NCBI RefSeq assembly: GCF_025947065.1
Contig: NZ_CP109994.1
Coordinates: 2,170,001-2,234,000, forward strand
Direction of reading: 5' to 3'
Origin: Flavobacterium sp. N1736
Lineage (GTDB): Bacteria > Bacteroidota > Bacteroidia > Flavobacteriales > Flavobacteriaceae
DNA length: 64,000 nucleotides
A model generated the notes under the pieces. The model was not told the DNA's origin and made no database searches. It was given only the letters and a program-made list of their open reading frames with translations. A program made the translations under genes and the position numbers. Within the stretch, counting starts at the first letter, position 1, and each line of letters begins with the position of its first letter. Positions 1 through 8,536 of this stretch are shown here, one piece after another.

Positions 1-1
1 G

Positions 2-1555
2 ATTACCGCAACTTCTATTTGTGTTAATGACGTTCCGTATATTGATTATGTTGTAACTCCGGTAAATTTTACTCCCGTAAATGGCGTAACAATCTCCTGG
101 ACAAATAGTGGTAACAACGTTATAAGCACTACAACAGATTTATCTTTGAGCGGCAGAGTCTTATGGCCGGGCGCTGTTGTAGATCAAGCCGGTAACGGAA
201 TTGACTGGCCGGGCTGGATTTTCGAAAATAATAAATGGATTCAGGGCAGCGACGGATTTGAAACACTTCGTCCAACGGCGACATTAGCAATCTCTGTGAA
301 TCCAACTCAAACTATTACAATAAATTATCCTCCGGCAGATCCTTATTGTATTGCAAGACCAACATTTGCAATTGTGGCAAATGATGATGTCGCAGGACCA
401 ATTAATGGAATTACAGGCGGAACTAATGTCTTAAATGTTTATAATAATGATACATTAAATGGCTCAACAGTTAATCCAAATGATGTAACTCTTACAATTG
501 TAACACAAGATCCTAAAGGAATTTTGACTTTAAATGCTGACGGATCTGTAAATATTCCCGCAAATACACCCGCAGGAACTTATACATTGACGTATCAAAT
601 TTGTGAAAAGGCTGATTTTGGAAACTGCGACACCGCAACGGTAACCATTACTGTATCTTCTTCTGCAATTATGGCGAACGACGATGTTTATGCCAATATA
701 AGCTGTAACACTTTTGGGCTTGTTGGAAATGTTTTAACCAATGATCTTCTCAATCAAACTGCGGTTACGTTACAGCTCGTAAACTTTATGTTAGTAAATA
801 ATAACTCCGATAAAACAGATGCAAATATTAAGATTGATGCTTTGGGTAATGTAAATGTTTCGGGCTTAACTCCTGCCGGAACTTACACGTATAATTATCA
901 AATTTGCGAGAAACTAAATCCTGATAATTGCGATACAGGATTGGTTACTATTACGGTTCTTCCTAACGGAATTACAAATATTTCCGGCGAGGCTTGCGCC
1001 GATGACTCAAGCCTTATTGATTTAACAACTTTATTACCGGCAAATACGCCAGCAACCGGAACGTGGATTGATCAAAATAACAGCAATGCATTGCAGGGAA
1101 ATATTTTGAATCCTCTTGGTTTGGCATTGGGAAATTATGTATTTGAATATCAAATTGCAGATCAAAATTGCCCTAAAAGTATTGTGCTAACTATGGAAAT
1201 TAACGATGACTGCAAAGTATTGGCGTGTGGAAATGTTATCATACACAATGCTTTTTCGCCAAACGGAGACGGAATAAATGATTTCTTTAAAATTGACAAT
1301 ATTGATGACACAACATGTTATCCCGAAAATACAGTCGAAATCTATAACCGCTGGGGAATATTAGTATTTGAAACTTCTAATTACAACAATACTACTAATG
1401 CATTTGACGGAACTTCCAGAGGCAGAACAACCGTTAAACAATCTGACGGGCTGCCAACCGGAACTTATTTTTATATCGTGAATTATAAATCCTTAGACGG
1501 AAATAATACAATTCAATCGAATAAAAAAGACGGCTTTTTATATTTATCGAAGTAA
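2..1555 (+). CDS. Gliding/T9SS type B C-terminal domain protein, 3' part of a giant adhesin-like gene (5' truncated by window)
   Basis: The reading frame is open from base 2 to the stop at 1553-1555, with no stop on the left, so the gene begins before the window. The visible part has about 517 codons. It holds repeated beta-sandwich-like stretches, each starting near an ANDDV motif and ending near TYTYNYQICEK (around bases 380-660 and 670-960), typical of cadherin/Ig-like surface repeats. The last 110 residues have the features of the gliding-motility-associated C-terminal domain: FSPNGDGINDFF, YNRWG, LPTGTYFY and a terminal GFLYL. In Bacteroidetes this type B domain sends proteins through T9SS and usually needs a PorP/SprF partner, which is the next gene. 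Ligand and function of the repeats are unknown. Confidence 0.88.
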   Translation: MTATSICVNDVPYIDYVVTPVNFTPVNGVTISWTNSGNNVISTTTDLSLSGRVLWPGAVVDQAGNGIDWPGWIFENNKWIQGSDGFETLRPTATLAISVNPTQTITINYPPADPYCIARPTFAIVANDDVAGPINGITGGTNVLNVYNNDTLNGSTVNPNDVTLTIVTQDPKGILTLNADGSVNIPANTPAGTYTLTYQICEKADFGNCDTATVTITVSSSAIMANDDVYANISCNTFGLVGNVLTNDLLNQTAVTLQLVNFMLVNNNSDKTDANIKIDALGNVNVSGLTPAGTYTYNYQICEKLNPDNCDTGLVTITVLPNGITNISGEACADDSSLIDLTTLLPANTPATGTWIDQNNSNALQGNILNPLGLALGNYVFEYQIADQNCPKSIVLTMEINDDCKVLACGNVIIHNAFSPNGDGINDFFKIDNIDDTTCYPENTVEIYNRWGILVFETSNYNNTTNAFDGTSRGRTTVKQSDGLPTGTYFYIVNYKSLDGNNTIQSNKKDGFLYLSK

Positions 1556-1583
1556 TCAATAGTAATACTAAAAAACATCTACT

Positions 1584-2501
1584 ATGAGAGCAAAATTATT
1601 ATCCTTCGTTTTAATGCTTGTATCTATTGTAGGTTTTGCACAGCAAGATGCTCAATTTACGCAATATATGTACAATACCATCACTATTAATCCGGCTTAT
1701 GCGGGTTCTCGTGGAGCTTTAAGCATTTTTGGATTGTATCGTACGCAATGGGTTGGACTTGACGGAGCACCTGAAACCAGCAGTTTTTCGGCAAATACAC
1801 CTATAAATAATTCTAATTTAGGAGTTGGTTTCTCTTTGGTCAATGACAAAATTGGTCCTACAAATGAGAACAATTTTTCTGTCGATATTTCTTATACGCT
1901 TCAAACATCTGCTAATTTCAAACTTTCATTTGGAATTAAAGGAACAGCAAATTTATTCAATTTGGATATCAGCAAACTAAATCCTGAAAATCAGAACGAT
2001 CCACAATTTCAGGATCTCGATAATAAATTTTCTCCCAACGTAGGAGCCGGAGTTTATTGGCATTCTGATAAAGCTTATATCGGATTCTCGGTTCCAAATT
2101 TCATCGAAACAAATCGTTATGATGACAATGATATTGCTATTTACAAAGATAAAATCAATTATTATCTAATGGGAGGTTATGTATTTGATCTCGATAAATA
2201 TCAGTATATAAAGTTCAAACCTGCAGTTTTGGCAAAAATGGTCGAAGGCGCGCCATTGCAAGTCGACATATCAGCCAATTTTATGTTTTATGACAGGTTT
2301 GTATTGGGAGCTGCTTACAGATGGAGCGCTTCGATAAGTGCAATGGTTGGATTTCAAATTACAGAAGGTCTTTATTTAGGTTACGGTTACGATCGCGAAA
2401 CCACCAACTTAAACAATTATAATTCAGGATCGCATGAGATATTTCTTCGATATGAATTTTTCAGGAAAAATAGCAAAATAACAAACCCTCGTTTCTTCTA
2501 A
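1584..2501 (+). CDS. PorP/SprF family outer membrane protein
   Basis: A 305-residue protein with a signal peptide (residues 1-19, ending GFAQ) and the opening QDAQFTQYMYNTITINPAYAGSRG region that marks the PorP/SprF family, followed by alternating beta strands and a C-terminal aromatic (F at the end), as in outer membrane barrels. Family members act with T9SS; SprF of F. johnsoniae is needed for secretion of the adhesin SprB, and paralogues usually follow a type B C-terminal-domain gene. Here it starts 28 bp after such a gene and 12 bp before a PorE-like gene, so the three look co-transcribed. It is most likely the dedicated partner of the upstream adhesin. The exact paralogue cannot be named. 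Confidence 0.9.
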   Translation: MRAKLLSFVLMLVSIVGFAQQDAQFTQYMYNTITINPAYAGSRGALSIFGLYRTQWVGLDGAPETSSFSANTPINNSNLGVGFSLVNDKIGPTNENNFSVDISYTLQTSANFKLSFGIKGTANLFNLDISKLNPENQNDPQFQDLDNKFSPNVGAGVYWHSDKAYIGFSVPNFIETNRYDDNDIAIYKDKINYYLMGGYVFDLDKYQYIKFKPAVLAKMVEGAPLQVDISANFMFYDRFVLGAAYRWSASISAMVGFQITEGLYLGYGYDRETTNLNNYNSGSHEIFLRYEFFRKNSKITNPRFF

Positions 2502-2513
2502 AAATAGTTAATC

Positions 2514-4439
2514 ATGAAAAATTATACACTCTTTTGCATCATTATTTTTAGTTTTATTGCACTCGAAGGCAATGCGCAACAGGCGAAAATAAAAACAGCC
2601 AATAAAGAATATGATACATATGCGTATGTCGATGTGATAAAAACGTATGAAAAGGTAGCCTTAAAAGGATACAAATCTGAAGATATGTTTAAAAAACTGG
2701 GAAACTCCTATTATTTCAATTCAGATTTTGAAGGGGCGACAAAATGGTACGATGAATTATTTGCTATGAATACCCCTGTTGAACCGGAATATTATTACCG
2801 ATATGCGCAATCATTAAAATCGACCGGACAAATTGAAAAAGCCAATAAAGTTATGAATGAGTTTATCCTTAAATCTAAAGATGATAGCCGGGGAAAACTT
2901 TATAATGAAGATGTAAATTATCTCGATCAGATAAAAGCCAATTCCGGACGTTATACAATTGAAGATGCGGGCATAAATTCTAAATACTCAGATTATGGAA
3001 CTTTTGTTTACAATAAAAAGATATATTTTTCATCGGCAAGAGATACCGGAAATTTTACGCAGCGCAAACACACCTGGACAGGCGAATATTTTACTAATCT
3101 TTATACTTCAGATATTGATTCAGGCAAAGTAAAAAAAATTAAAGGCGTATTAAATTCTAAATTTCATGAAGCCTCACCTGCTTTTACAAAAGATGGTAAA
3201 ACAGTTTATTTTACCAGAAACAATTATGTTGACGGAAAAAAAGGAAAAAACGAAAACAAAATTACATTAGTAAAACTCTATAAAGCCACTTTTGAAAATG
3301 ATAAATGGACTAATATAACGGCGCTTCCTTTTACGAGTAACAATTACACTACGGCACATCCTGCGCTTAGTCCGGATGAAAAAACCTTATATTTTTCATC
3401 GGATATGCCCGGTACGTTAGGGCAATCTGATATTTATAAAGTAAGCATAAATGATAACGGTGCAACTTATGGTAGTCCGGTAAATTTAGGTGCAACAATT
3501 AATACGGAAGGAAAAGAGACATTTCCGTTTATAACCGATGAAAACGAAATCTATTTCTCATCAGATGGTCGGCCCGGACTTGGAGGATTAGATGTTTATG
3601 TAGGAAAACTTGAAGATAACGGAACTGTAACTTCTATACAAAATGTTGGTGCAGATGTTAATTCTCCGCAAGATGATTTTGCTTATGTAATTGATCCGGT
3701 TTCCCGAAAAGGTTATTTTAGTTCTAATAAAAATGGCGGACAAGGTTCTGATGATATTTATAAATTTCTCGAAACCAAAAAACTGCAATGTATTCAGGAA
3801 TTAAGCGGAGTTATAACAGATGCGGAAACAGGAATTATTCTTCCGGAATCTAAAATTACTTTATATGAAAATCAAATCGTAAAAAACACCACAATTTCTG
3901 ATGCTTCCGGCACTTATTATTTTCCTGTAGAATGTGGAAAAATGTATAATGTAAGAGCCGAAAAAGAAAATTTTACCACAAAAGAACTTACGATTACAAT
4001 TGGAAAATTAACCGGAAAAACCAATTTGCCAATTGCACTTGACAAAGCAAAATGTAAAGTAACTGTTGGCGATGATCTTGGAAAATGTTTTGCTATAAAA
4101 ATGATTTATTTTGATTTGGATAAATCCGATATTCGAACAGAAGCGGCTTTAGATCTGGAAAAAATATTGGATGTACTCAATAATAATCCAACAATGAAAC
4201 TCGATATACGTTCGCATACCGACAGCCGACAAACGCATAAATACAATGAGGCTTTGTCTGACCGAAGAGCAAAATCGACGATTAACTGGTTAATTAAAAA
4301 CGGAATTACAGCTAACAGACTTAAAGGCAAAGGATTTGGAGAAGCCCAACTGGTTAATAACTGTTCTGACGGTGTAAATTGCACCGAAGATCAACATCAG
4401 GCAAACAGACGAAGTGAATTTATTATCACTGCTTTATAA
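2514..4439 (+). CDS. PorE-like OmpA family protein (TPR, PD40 propeller, CarboxypepD-like, OmpA)
   Basis: 641 residues. Order of parts: signal peptide (1-21, ends GNAQ); TPR-like helices (about 30-120); beta-propeller repeats with TVYFTRN, TLYFSSDMPG, EIYFSSDGRPGLGGLDVY (about 150-415); a carboxypeptidase-regulatory-like fold (about 425-510); C-terminal OmpA domain (about 525-641) with IYFDLDKSDIR, a TDSR region and NRRSEF, the usual peptidoglycan-contacting residues. This order is the same as P. gingivalis PorE, a T9SS protein thought to tie the outer-membrane apparatus to peptidoglycan. It follows the PorP/SprF gene by 12 bp. Many paralogues exist in flavobacteria, so a role specific to the upstream adhesin is inference. 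Confidence 0.85.
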   Translation: MKNYTLFCIIIFSFIALEGNAQQAKIKTANKEYDTYAYVDVIKTYEKVALKGYKSEDMFKKLGNSYYFNSDFEGATKWYDELFAMNTPVEPEYYYRYAQSLKSTGQIEKANKVMNEFILKSKDDSRGKLYNEDVNYLDQIKANSGRYTIEDAGINSKYSDYGTFVYNKKIYFSSARDTGNFTQRKHTWTGEYFTNLYTSDIDSGKVKKIKGVLNSKFHEASPAFTKDGKTVYFTRNNYVDGKKGKNENKITLVKLYKATFENDKWTNITALPFTSNNYTTAHPALSPDEKTLYFSSDMPGTLGQSDIYKVSINDNGATYGSPVNLGATINTEGKETFPFITDENEIYFSSDGRPGLGGLDVYVGKLEDNGTVTSIQNVGADVNSPQDDFAYVIDPVSRKGYFSSNKNGGQGSDDIYKFLETKKLQCIQELSGVITDAETGIILPESKITLYENQIVKNTTISDASGTYYFPVECGKMYNVRAEKENFTTKELTITIGKLTGKTNLPIALDKAKCKVTVGDDLGKCFAIKMIYFDLDKSDIRTEAALDLEKILDVLNNNPTMKLDIRSHTDSRQTHKYNEALSDRRAKSTINWLIKNGITANRLKGKGFGEAQLVNNCSDGVNCTEDQHQANRRSEFIITAL

Positions 4440-4450
4440 TTATTAAACGT

Positions 4451-4479
4451 GTAAAGCTGCCTAAAATGGGCAGCTTTAC
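4451..4479 (+). terminator. Hairpin after the PorP-PorE-like operon
   Basis: Perfect 11-bp stem (4451-4461 with 4469-4479) around a 7-nt loop, 11 bp after the stop. It lacks a run of T on the plus strand, so it may be a weak terminator or mRNA 3' end hairpin. Confidence 0.5.
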
Positions 4480-4489
4480 TAAAAAAACA

Positions 4490-4541
4490 ATAAAAAAAAA
4501 TAAAAAAATCGTTGTAACTCTAAAAAAGAGCTACAACGACT
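4490..4541 (-). terminator. Rho-independent terminator of the CAP lipoprotein gene
   Basis: A 12-bp stem with one G-T pair (4510-4521 with 4530-4541) is followed on the minus strand by two T runs (4490-4509), directly after the minus-strand gene ending at 4568. Confidence 0.75.
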
Positions 4542-4567
4542 AACTAAAAAACCAGTCCAATAATTTT

Positions 4568-5077
4568 TTAAATTTTAGCGAATATATTCGTGTAATATTT
4601 TTTACCGGAAGCATCTGTCGTTACAGCCAAACCAAAATGAGTATAATTTCCTTCGATATTCTCTTTGTGTCCAGCGCTTTCTAACCAGCCTTTTACAACA
4701 GCTGCAGATGTTTTATAATTGTAAGCAACGTTTTCGCCTACTTTTTTTGCGCCTAATAATTTCATGATATTTTCAGAACGCGCTACAAAATCATTATGGT
4801 TTACGACATTATTTTCGATCATATATTTATTATGCTCTTCACATTTATAAGAGATATGATTGATTTTTTCAAGCGCATTTAAACCAATGCTTACTCTATA
4901 TTCGTTTATTAATTTCATGGTTTCCAGCTCTGCATCGTTATACGCATAGCTTGTAACAAGAGTTTGTTCTGTAGTGGCAGTATCTTCTTGACTTCCTTCG
5001 GCAGTGTCAGCAGTACACGAGTTCATTGTAATGCTTATTACAATGAACGTCGCGATGCTGCATATCATCTTTTTCAT
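4568..5077 (-). CDS. CAP (SCP/PR1) domain lipoprotein
   Basis: 169 residues from ATG at 5077; the TTG two codons further upstream is less likely. A lipoprotein signal ends in a lipobox at ITMNSC. The rest is a CAP domain: MKLINEYRVSIGLNALEKI, then HNKYMIENNVVNHNDF, ENIMKLLGAKKVGENVAYNY, WLESAGHKENIEGNYTHFGL, with the conserved His and Glu of the CAP cavity. Bacterial CAP proteins are secreted or surface proteins of unclear biochemical role. It stands alone, convergent with the PorE-like gene, and ends in its own terminator. Confidence 0.85.
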   Translation of the reverse strand: MKKMICSIATFIVISITMNSCTADTAEGSQEDTATTEQTLVTSYAYNDAELETMKLINEYRVSIGLNALEKINHISYKCEEHNKYMIENNVVNHNDFVARSENIMKLLGAKKVGENVAYNYKTSAAVVKGWLESAGHKENIEGNYTHFGLAVTTDASGKKYYTNIFAKI

Positions 5078-5243
5078 AATCAAATGGTAGTTAATTTTTA
5101 AAGTAAATGTTGGGGCAAATGCTTTATATTTAGATGATATAATTTTCTAATTCTTTGTCAAACATATTTAATTTATCGGTAAACTACAAAAATAATCGAT
5201 GAACTACATATTTAAAGTTTAAAATAATATATTTTTCTTACAA

Positions 5244-5888
5244 CTAAGAAGATAGGCGTTCAATCTTCCAGGAGAAATCAGATTGGCTTTGATAACGAAT
5301 TCTGTCGTGTAATCTGTTTGGTCTTCCCTGCCAGAATTCAACTTCTAAAGGAGTTACTAAATATCCTCCCCAGTTCTCCGGTCTCGGAATTGATTTTCCT
5401 TCAAATTCTGCTTCTAATTTCTTTAAATTTTCTTCCAGAAAAGTTCTTGACGGAATGACTTCACTTTGGTTCGAAACAATAGCGCCCAATTTGCTTCCGT
5501 CAGGACGAGAATCAAAATAACCGTCTGAGATATTTTCAGAAGTTCTCTGGGCAATTCCTTTAATAATAACCTGACGTTCCATTTCCTGCCAAAAAAAAGA
5601 CAGACAAACATGCGGGTTTGCCGCAATTGCTTTTCCTTTTTCCGAATTATAATTGGTATAAAAAATAAATCCTTCCTCTGAGAATTTCTTCAATAAGACA
5701 ACTCTCGATTTCGGAAAACCATCCAAACCAATAGTCGAAACCGTCATCGCATTTACTTCTCCGCTTGCACCAAAATCCTCTACTTCATGAAACCATCGGT
5801 TAAAAAGATTAATGGGATCTTCGGGAATATTAGTTTCTAATAATTCGCTTTTCTCGTAAGACTTTCTATAATTGCTTAAATCATTCAT
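5244..5888 (-). CDS. pdxH: Pyridoxamine/pyridoxine 5'-phosphate oxidase
   Basis: 214 residues, the normal length for PdxH. FMN-dependent oxidation of PNP or PMP to pyridoxal 5'-phosphate, the last step of vitamin B6 salvage and synthesis, in the cytoplasm. Visible motifs: RVVLLKKF, FYTNYNSEKGKAIAANP and the family signature EFWQGRPNRLHDR near the C-terminus. The ATG at 5888 is followed by MNDLSNYRKSYEKSELLE, as expected. It lies downstream of rnz, separated by an 89-bp spacer taken up by a 25-bp inverted repeat. Confidence 0.95.
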   Translation of the reverse strand: MNDLSNYRKSYEKSELLETNIPEDPINLFNRWFHEVEDFGASGEVNAMTVSTIGLDGFPKSRVVLLKKFSEEGFIFYTNYNSEKGKAIAANPHVCLSFFWQEMERQVIIKGIAQRTSENISDGYFDSRPDGSKLGAIVSNQSEVIPSRTFLEENLKKLEAEFEGKSIPRPENWGGYLVTPLEVEFWQGRPNRLHDRIRYQSQSDFSWKIERLSS

Positions 5889-5898
5889 TTTTTCTAAT

Positions 5899-5973
5899 GT
5901 TAAATGTTAGATGTTAAAAGTTAGATCGAATACGTTACAAAGTACTTATAACTTTTAACATCTAACATTTAAC
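5899..5973. repeat. Perfect 25-bp inverted repeat between rnz and pdxH
   Basis: Arms 5899-5923 and 5949-5973 are exact reverse complements with a 25-nt loop. Each arm is built from near-copies of TGTTAAA/TGTTAGA, about 7-8 nt each. The element fills almost the whole spacer. Confidence 0.9.
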
Positions 5974-5977
5974 TTTT

Positions 5978-6886
5978 TTACTCAAAATCAAAAGAAACCC
6001 CGTCGTCGCCTAAAAGCACATTTGGGAAAATTTCCTGAGCTTCCTCTTTAAAACGCTCAATACCGTCATATCGTGTGGAGTAATGTCCTAAAACCAATTG
6101 TTTCGCATTTGCTTTAAGTGCAATTGTTGCCGCTTCTTTTGCTGTTGAATGCAATGTTTTTAACGCTAAAGGAGCTTCTGATTCTAAAAAGGTAGATTCG
6201 TGGTATAAAATATCTACATTTTTTATTATTGGGATAATCGCTTCATTATAAACGGTATCAGAACAAAATGCATAACTCATTGCCGGAATCGGATCGAAAG
6301 ATAATTTCTTATTTTCGATTACAGTTCCGTCATCAAGCGTAACATCTCCGCCGTTTTTTATTTTTTGATAATAAGCCGTATGAATATCATATTGCTGAAC
6401 AGCATCTACATTTAATTTTCGTTCTCCGGGTTTTTCCTGAAACAAAAATCCGTTTGTATAAACACGGTGTTTTAACGGAATCGTTTTTACAATTACTCTG
6501 TTATCTTCAAAAATAACTTCACTTTTATCTGATTCTAATTCATGGAAAAATAAATCATACGTTGTCCATGAATTCGATAATCGCAATTGCAATGTTATGA
6601 TTTCCTTTACTCCTTTTGGTCCATAAATATGTAAATCTGTAGTTCGTCCTAAAAGTGCAAAAGTCGAGATAGTGCCAATCAATCCAAAAAAGTGATCACC
6701 ATGCAAATGCGAAATAAAAATGTGATTAATTTTCGAGAATTTAATTTTGTTTTTTCGCAATTGAACTTGGGTTCCTTCGCCGCAATCAATCAAAAACAAT
6801 CTGTTTTTAATTTCTAAAACCTGCGAAGTCGGGTTGGTAATTGTTCTGGGAGTTGCGGCATAACAGCCAAGTATGGTGAGCTTCAT
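5978..6886 (-). CDS. rnz: Ribonuclease Z (tRNA 3' endonuclease)
   Basis: 302 residues of the short RNase Z type. Zn-dependent metallo-beta-lactamase-fold nuclease that cuts tRNA precursors 3' of the discriminator base. The metal motif HLHGDH is at residues 60-65 (H60, H62, D64, H65); further conserved pieces are FLIDCGEGTQ, the exosite-like region near GERKLN, SYAFCSDT and LGHYSTRYD at the end. It follows a small STAS-like gene, and the stretch from pyrB to pdxH runs in one direction. Confidence 0.95.
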   Translation of the reverse strand: MKLTILGCYAATPRTITNPTSQVLEIKNRLFLIDCGEGTQVQLRKNKIKFSKINHIFISHLHGDHFFGLIGTISTFALLGRTTDLHIYGPKGVKEIITLQLRLSNSWTTYDLFFHELESDKSEVIFEDNRVIVKTIPLKHRVYTNGFLFQEKPGERKLNVDAVQQYDIHTAYYQKIKNGGDVTLDDGTVIENKKLSFDPIPAMSYAFCSDTVYNEAIIPIIKNVDILYHESTFLESEAPLALKTLHSTAKEAATIALKANAKQLVLGHYSTRYDGIERFKEEAQEIFPNVLLGDDGVSFDFE

Positions 6887-6890
6887 TTGT

Positions 6891-7019
6891 AATTTTAGAT
6901 TGTTGATTTTAGATTTTAGATTGATGAACTTAAAATTTCAGATTCAGTATTAAAAATCTAATAAATAATCCCGCAATGTTGGGGAAAAATCTAAAATCTG
7001 AACTCTAAAATCTAAAATT
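6891..7019. repeat. Imperfect 32-bp inverted repeat of TTTTAGA units
   Basis: Arms 6891-6922 and 6988-7019 pair at about 28 of 32 positions. Both are made of TTTTAGAT-like units. The right arm overlaps the stop codon of the upstream STAS-like gene. Confidence 0.8.
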
Positions 7020-7350
7020 AAAACCCGAGGTCTCTTTCGATTTCTTCCATTTCGATAATATCATGCGCTTCTAAAAGAGAAGGAACGACAGTTAATTTAT
7101 CCGAAACAGCATTGAAATCAAGTTCAGAAACTACAATTACAAAAGATTTTTTTGCTTTTTTTTGTTGCTTCGAAAGTGGTAAAAAAAGTTTTAAATCACT
7201 TTCAGATAAATTAGAATTGGCAGACAAATCAATTATAACATTTTGTTTTTCATAGGTTTTAAACTGCTGCGTAACGTTATCAAAAAAAGATTTAAAATCT
7301 CTCTGAGTATCTTTAATCGTAACAGTATGTCCTTTTTGATCTACTTTCAT
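7018..7350 (-). CDS. Small STAS-like domain protein
   Basis: 110 residues, no signal peptide or membrane segment. The pattern of short strands and helices, with KNVIIDLSAN-like strand, then SESDLKLFLPLSKQQKKAKKSFVIVVS and a C-terminal acidic helix, resembles the anti-sigma-factor-antagonist (STAS) fold, but the usual DSSG phosphorylation motif is absent. Close relatives in flavobacteria occur directly upstream of rnz and some carry a ribonuclease Z label by neighbourhood; nothing here supports nuclease activity. Function unknown. Confidence 0.7.
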   Translation of the reverse strand: MKVDQKGHTVTIKDTQRDFKSFFDNVTQQFKTYEKQNVIIDLSANSNLSESDLKLFLPLSKQQKKAKKSFVIVVSELDFNAVSDKLTVVPSLLEAHDIIEMEEIERDLGF

Positions 7351-7429
7351 TTTAATATATGGGGGCTAATATAAAAACAATAATTTGAGAGCTAAGGTAC
7401 GAAGTTTTTTTATTTTTTATTTTTAGTTT

Positions 7430-7513
7430 CAAATTTCAGGTTTCAGGTTTCAAAGTTTCATGTTTCAGGTTCTAAGCTTAGCGTTCCAAAACTTGAAACT
7501 TGAAACCTGAAAC
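7430..7513. repeat. GTTTCAGGTTTCAA short-period inverted repeat
   Basis: Left side (about 7430-7465) has several GTTTCAG/GTTTCAA units; right side (7487-7513) holds the complementary units CTTGAAAC and CCTGAAAC. The same unit recurs at 56688-56740 and 59278-59340. Confidence 0.8.
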
Positions 7514-7527
7514 AAAATAAACCAACT

Positions 7528-8454
7528 CTACTGAATCTTAGACGCCAAAAGATAAATCACCGCCATTCTGATTGCAACTCCATTCTCAACCTGATTTAAA
7601 ATTACCGAATGATCAGAATCGGCAACTTCAGAAGTAATCTCTACTCCTCTGTTGATTGGTCCGGGGTGCATGATGACGATTTCTTTTCCAAGAGAATCCA
7701 ATAATGGTTTATCGACTCCGTATTGTTGTGCATATTCACGTGTTGACGGGAAGAAGTTGACATCCATACGTTCGTTTTGTACACGAAGCATATTTGCAAC
7801 ATCGCACCATTCTAATGCTTTTCTAAGATTTGGTTCAACCGTAACTCCAAGTGATTCTATATATCTTGGAATCAGTGTTTTTGGTCCGCAAACTTTAACT
7901 TCTGCGCCTTGCATCTGCAAAGCATATATGTTGGATAAGGCAACTCTTGAATGAAGAATATCGCCTACAATAACGACTTTTTTTCCGGCAACATCGCCTA
8001 ATTTTTCTCTGATAGAATAACTGTCCAATAAAGCCTGCGTTGGATGTTCGTGTGCTCCGTCTCCGGCATTTACGATACTGGCTTTGACATTTTTAGATAA
8101 AAAATAAGCCGCTCCGGGGTTGGAGTGGCGCATTACAACCATGTCAACTTTCATGGAAAGGATATTGTTTACAGTATCAATTAAGGTTTCACCTTTTTTA
8201 ACCGATGACTGTGCGGCAGAAAAACTAATAACATCTGCCGATAATCTTTTTTGGGCTAACTCAAACGAGAGTTTTGTTCTGGTACTGTTTTCGAAGAAAA
8301 TATTGGCAATCGTAATATCTCGTAATGAAGGAACTTTTTTAATTGGTCGGTTAATGACTTCTTTAAAATGATCTGCCGTTTCAAAAATTAGGTTAATATC
8401 ATTCTCGTTGATGTATTTAATTCCTAATAAATGATTTACGCTTAATTCTTTCAT
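7528..8454 (-). CDS. pyrB: Aspartate carbamoyltransferase catalytic chain
   Basis: 308 residues, the family length. Joins carbamoyl phosphate and L-aspartate in pyrimidine synthesis. Motifs: carbamoyl phosphate loop ENSTRTKLSFE, VMRHSNPGAA, HPTQALLD, and the C-terminal MHPGPINRGVEI. No pyrI regulatory subunit is adjacent. An unknown acidic gene and pyrR lie upstream on the same strand, suggesting a pyrimidine-linked group, although spacers of 82 and 110 bp leave room for separate promoters. Confidence 0.96.
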   Translation of the reverse strand: MKELSVNHLLGIKYINENDINLIFETADHFKEVINRPIKKVPSLRDITIANIFFENSTRTKLSFELAQKRLSADVISFSAAQSSVKKGETLIDTVNNILSMKVDMVVMRHSNPGAAYFLSKNVKASIVNAGDGAHEHPTQALLDSYSIREKLGDVAGKKVVIVGDILHSRVALSNIYALQMQGAEVKVCGPKTLIPRYIESLGVTVEPNLRKALEWCDVANMLRVQNERMDVNFFPSTREYAQQYGVDKPLLDSLGKEIVIMHPGPINRGVEITSEVADSDHSVILNQVENGVAIRMAVIYLLASKIQ

Positions 8455-8536
8455 TTTTGTTTGTTTAATATTTATGTGTCAAATTCCTGAATTTCTGAAA
8501 CTTTCAGTTCTTCAATATCTTTAAGAGTTGCTGTTT

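Noticed and set aside
4106..4384. 92-codon minus-strand frame in the PorE-like gene
   Set aside because: Opposite the conserved OmpA domain; no signal or family resemblance.
5423..5626. 67-codon second minus-strand frame within pdxH
   Set aside because: Overlaps the conserved PdxH frame fully; composition is that of an out-of-frame translation.
7018..7350. Ribonuclease Z label for the small upstream protein
   Set aside because: No metal-binding His/Asp motif; the real rnz is the next gene. The fold looks STAS-like.
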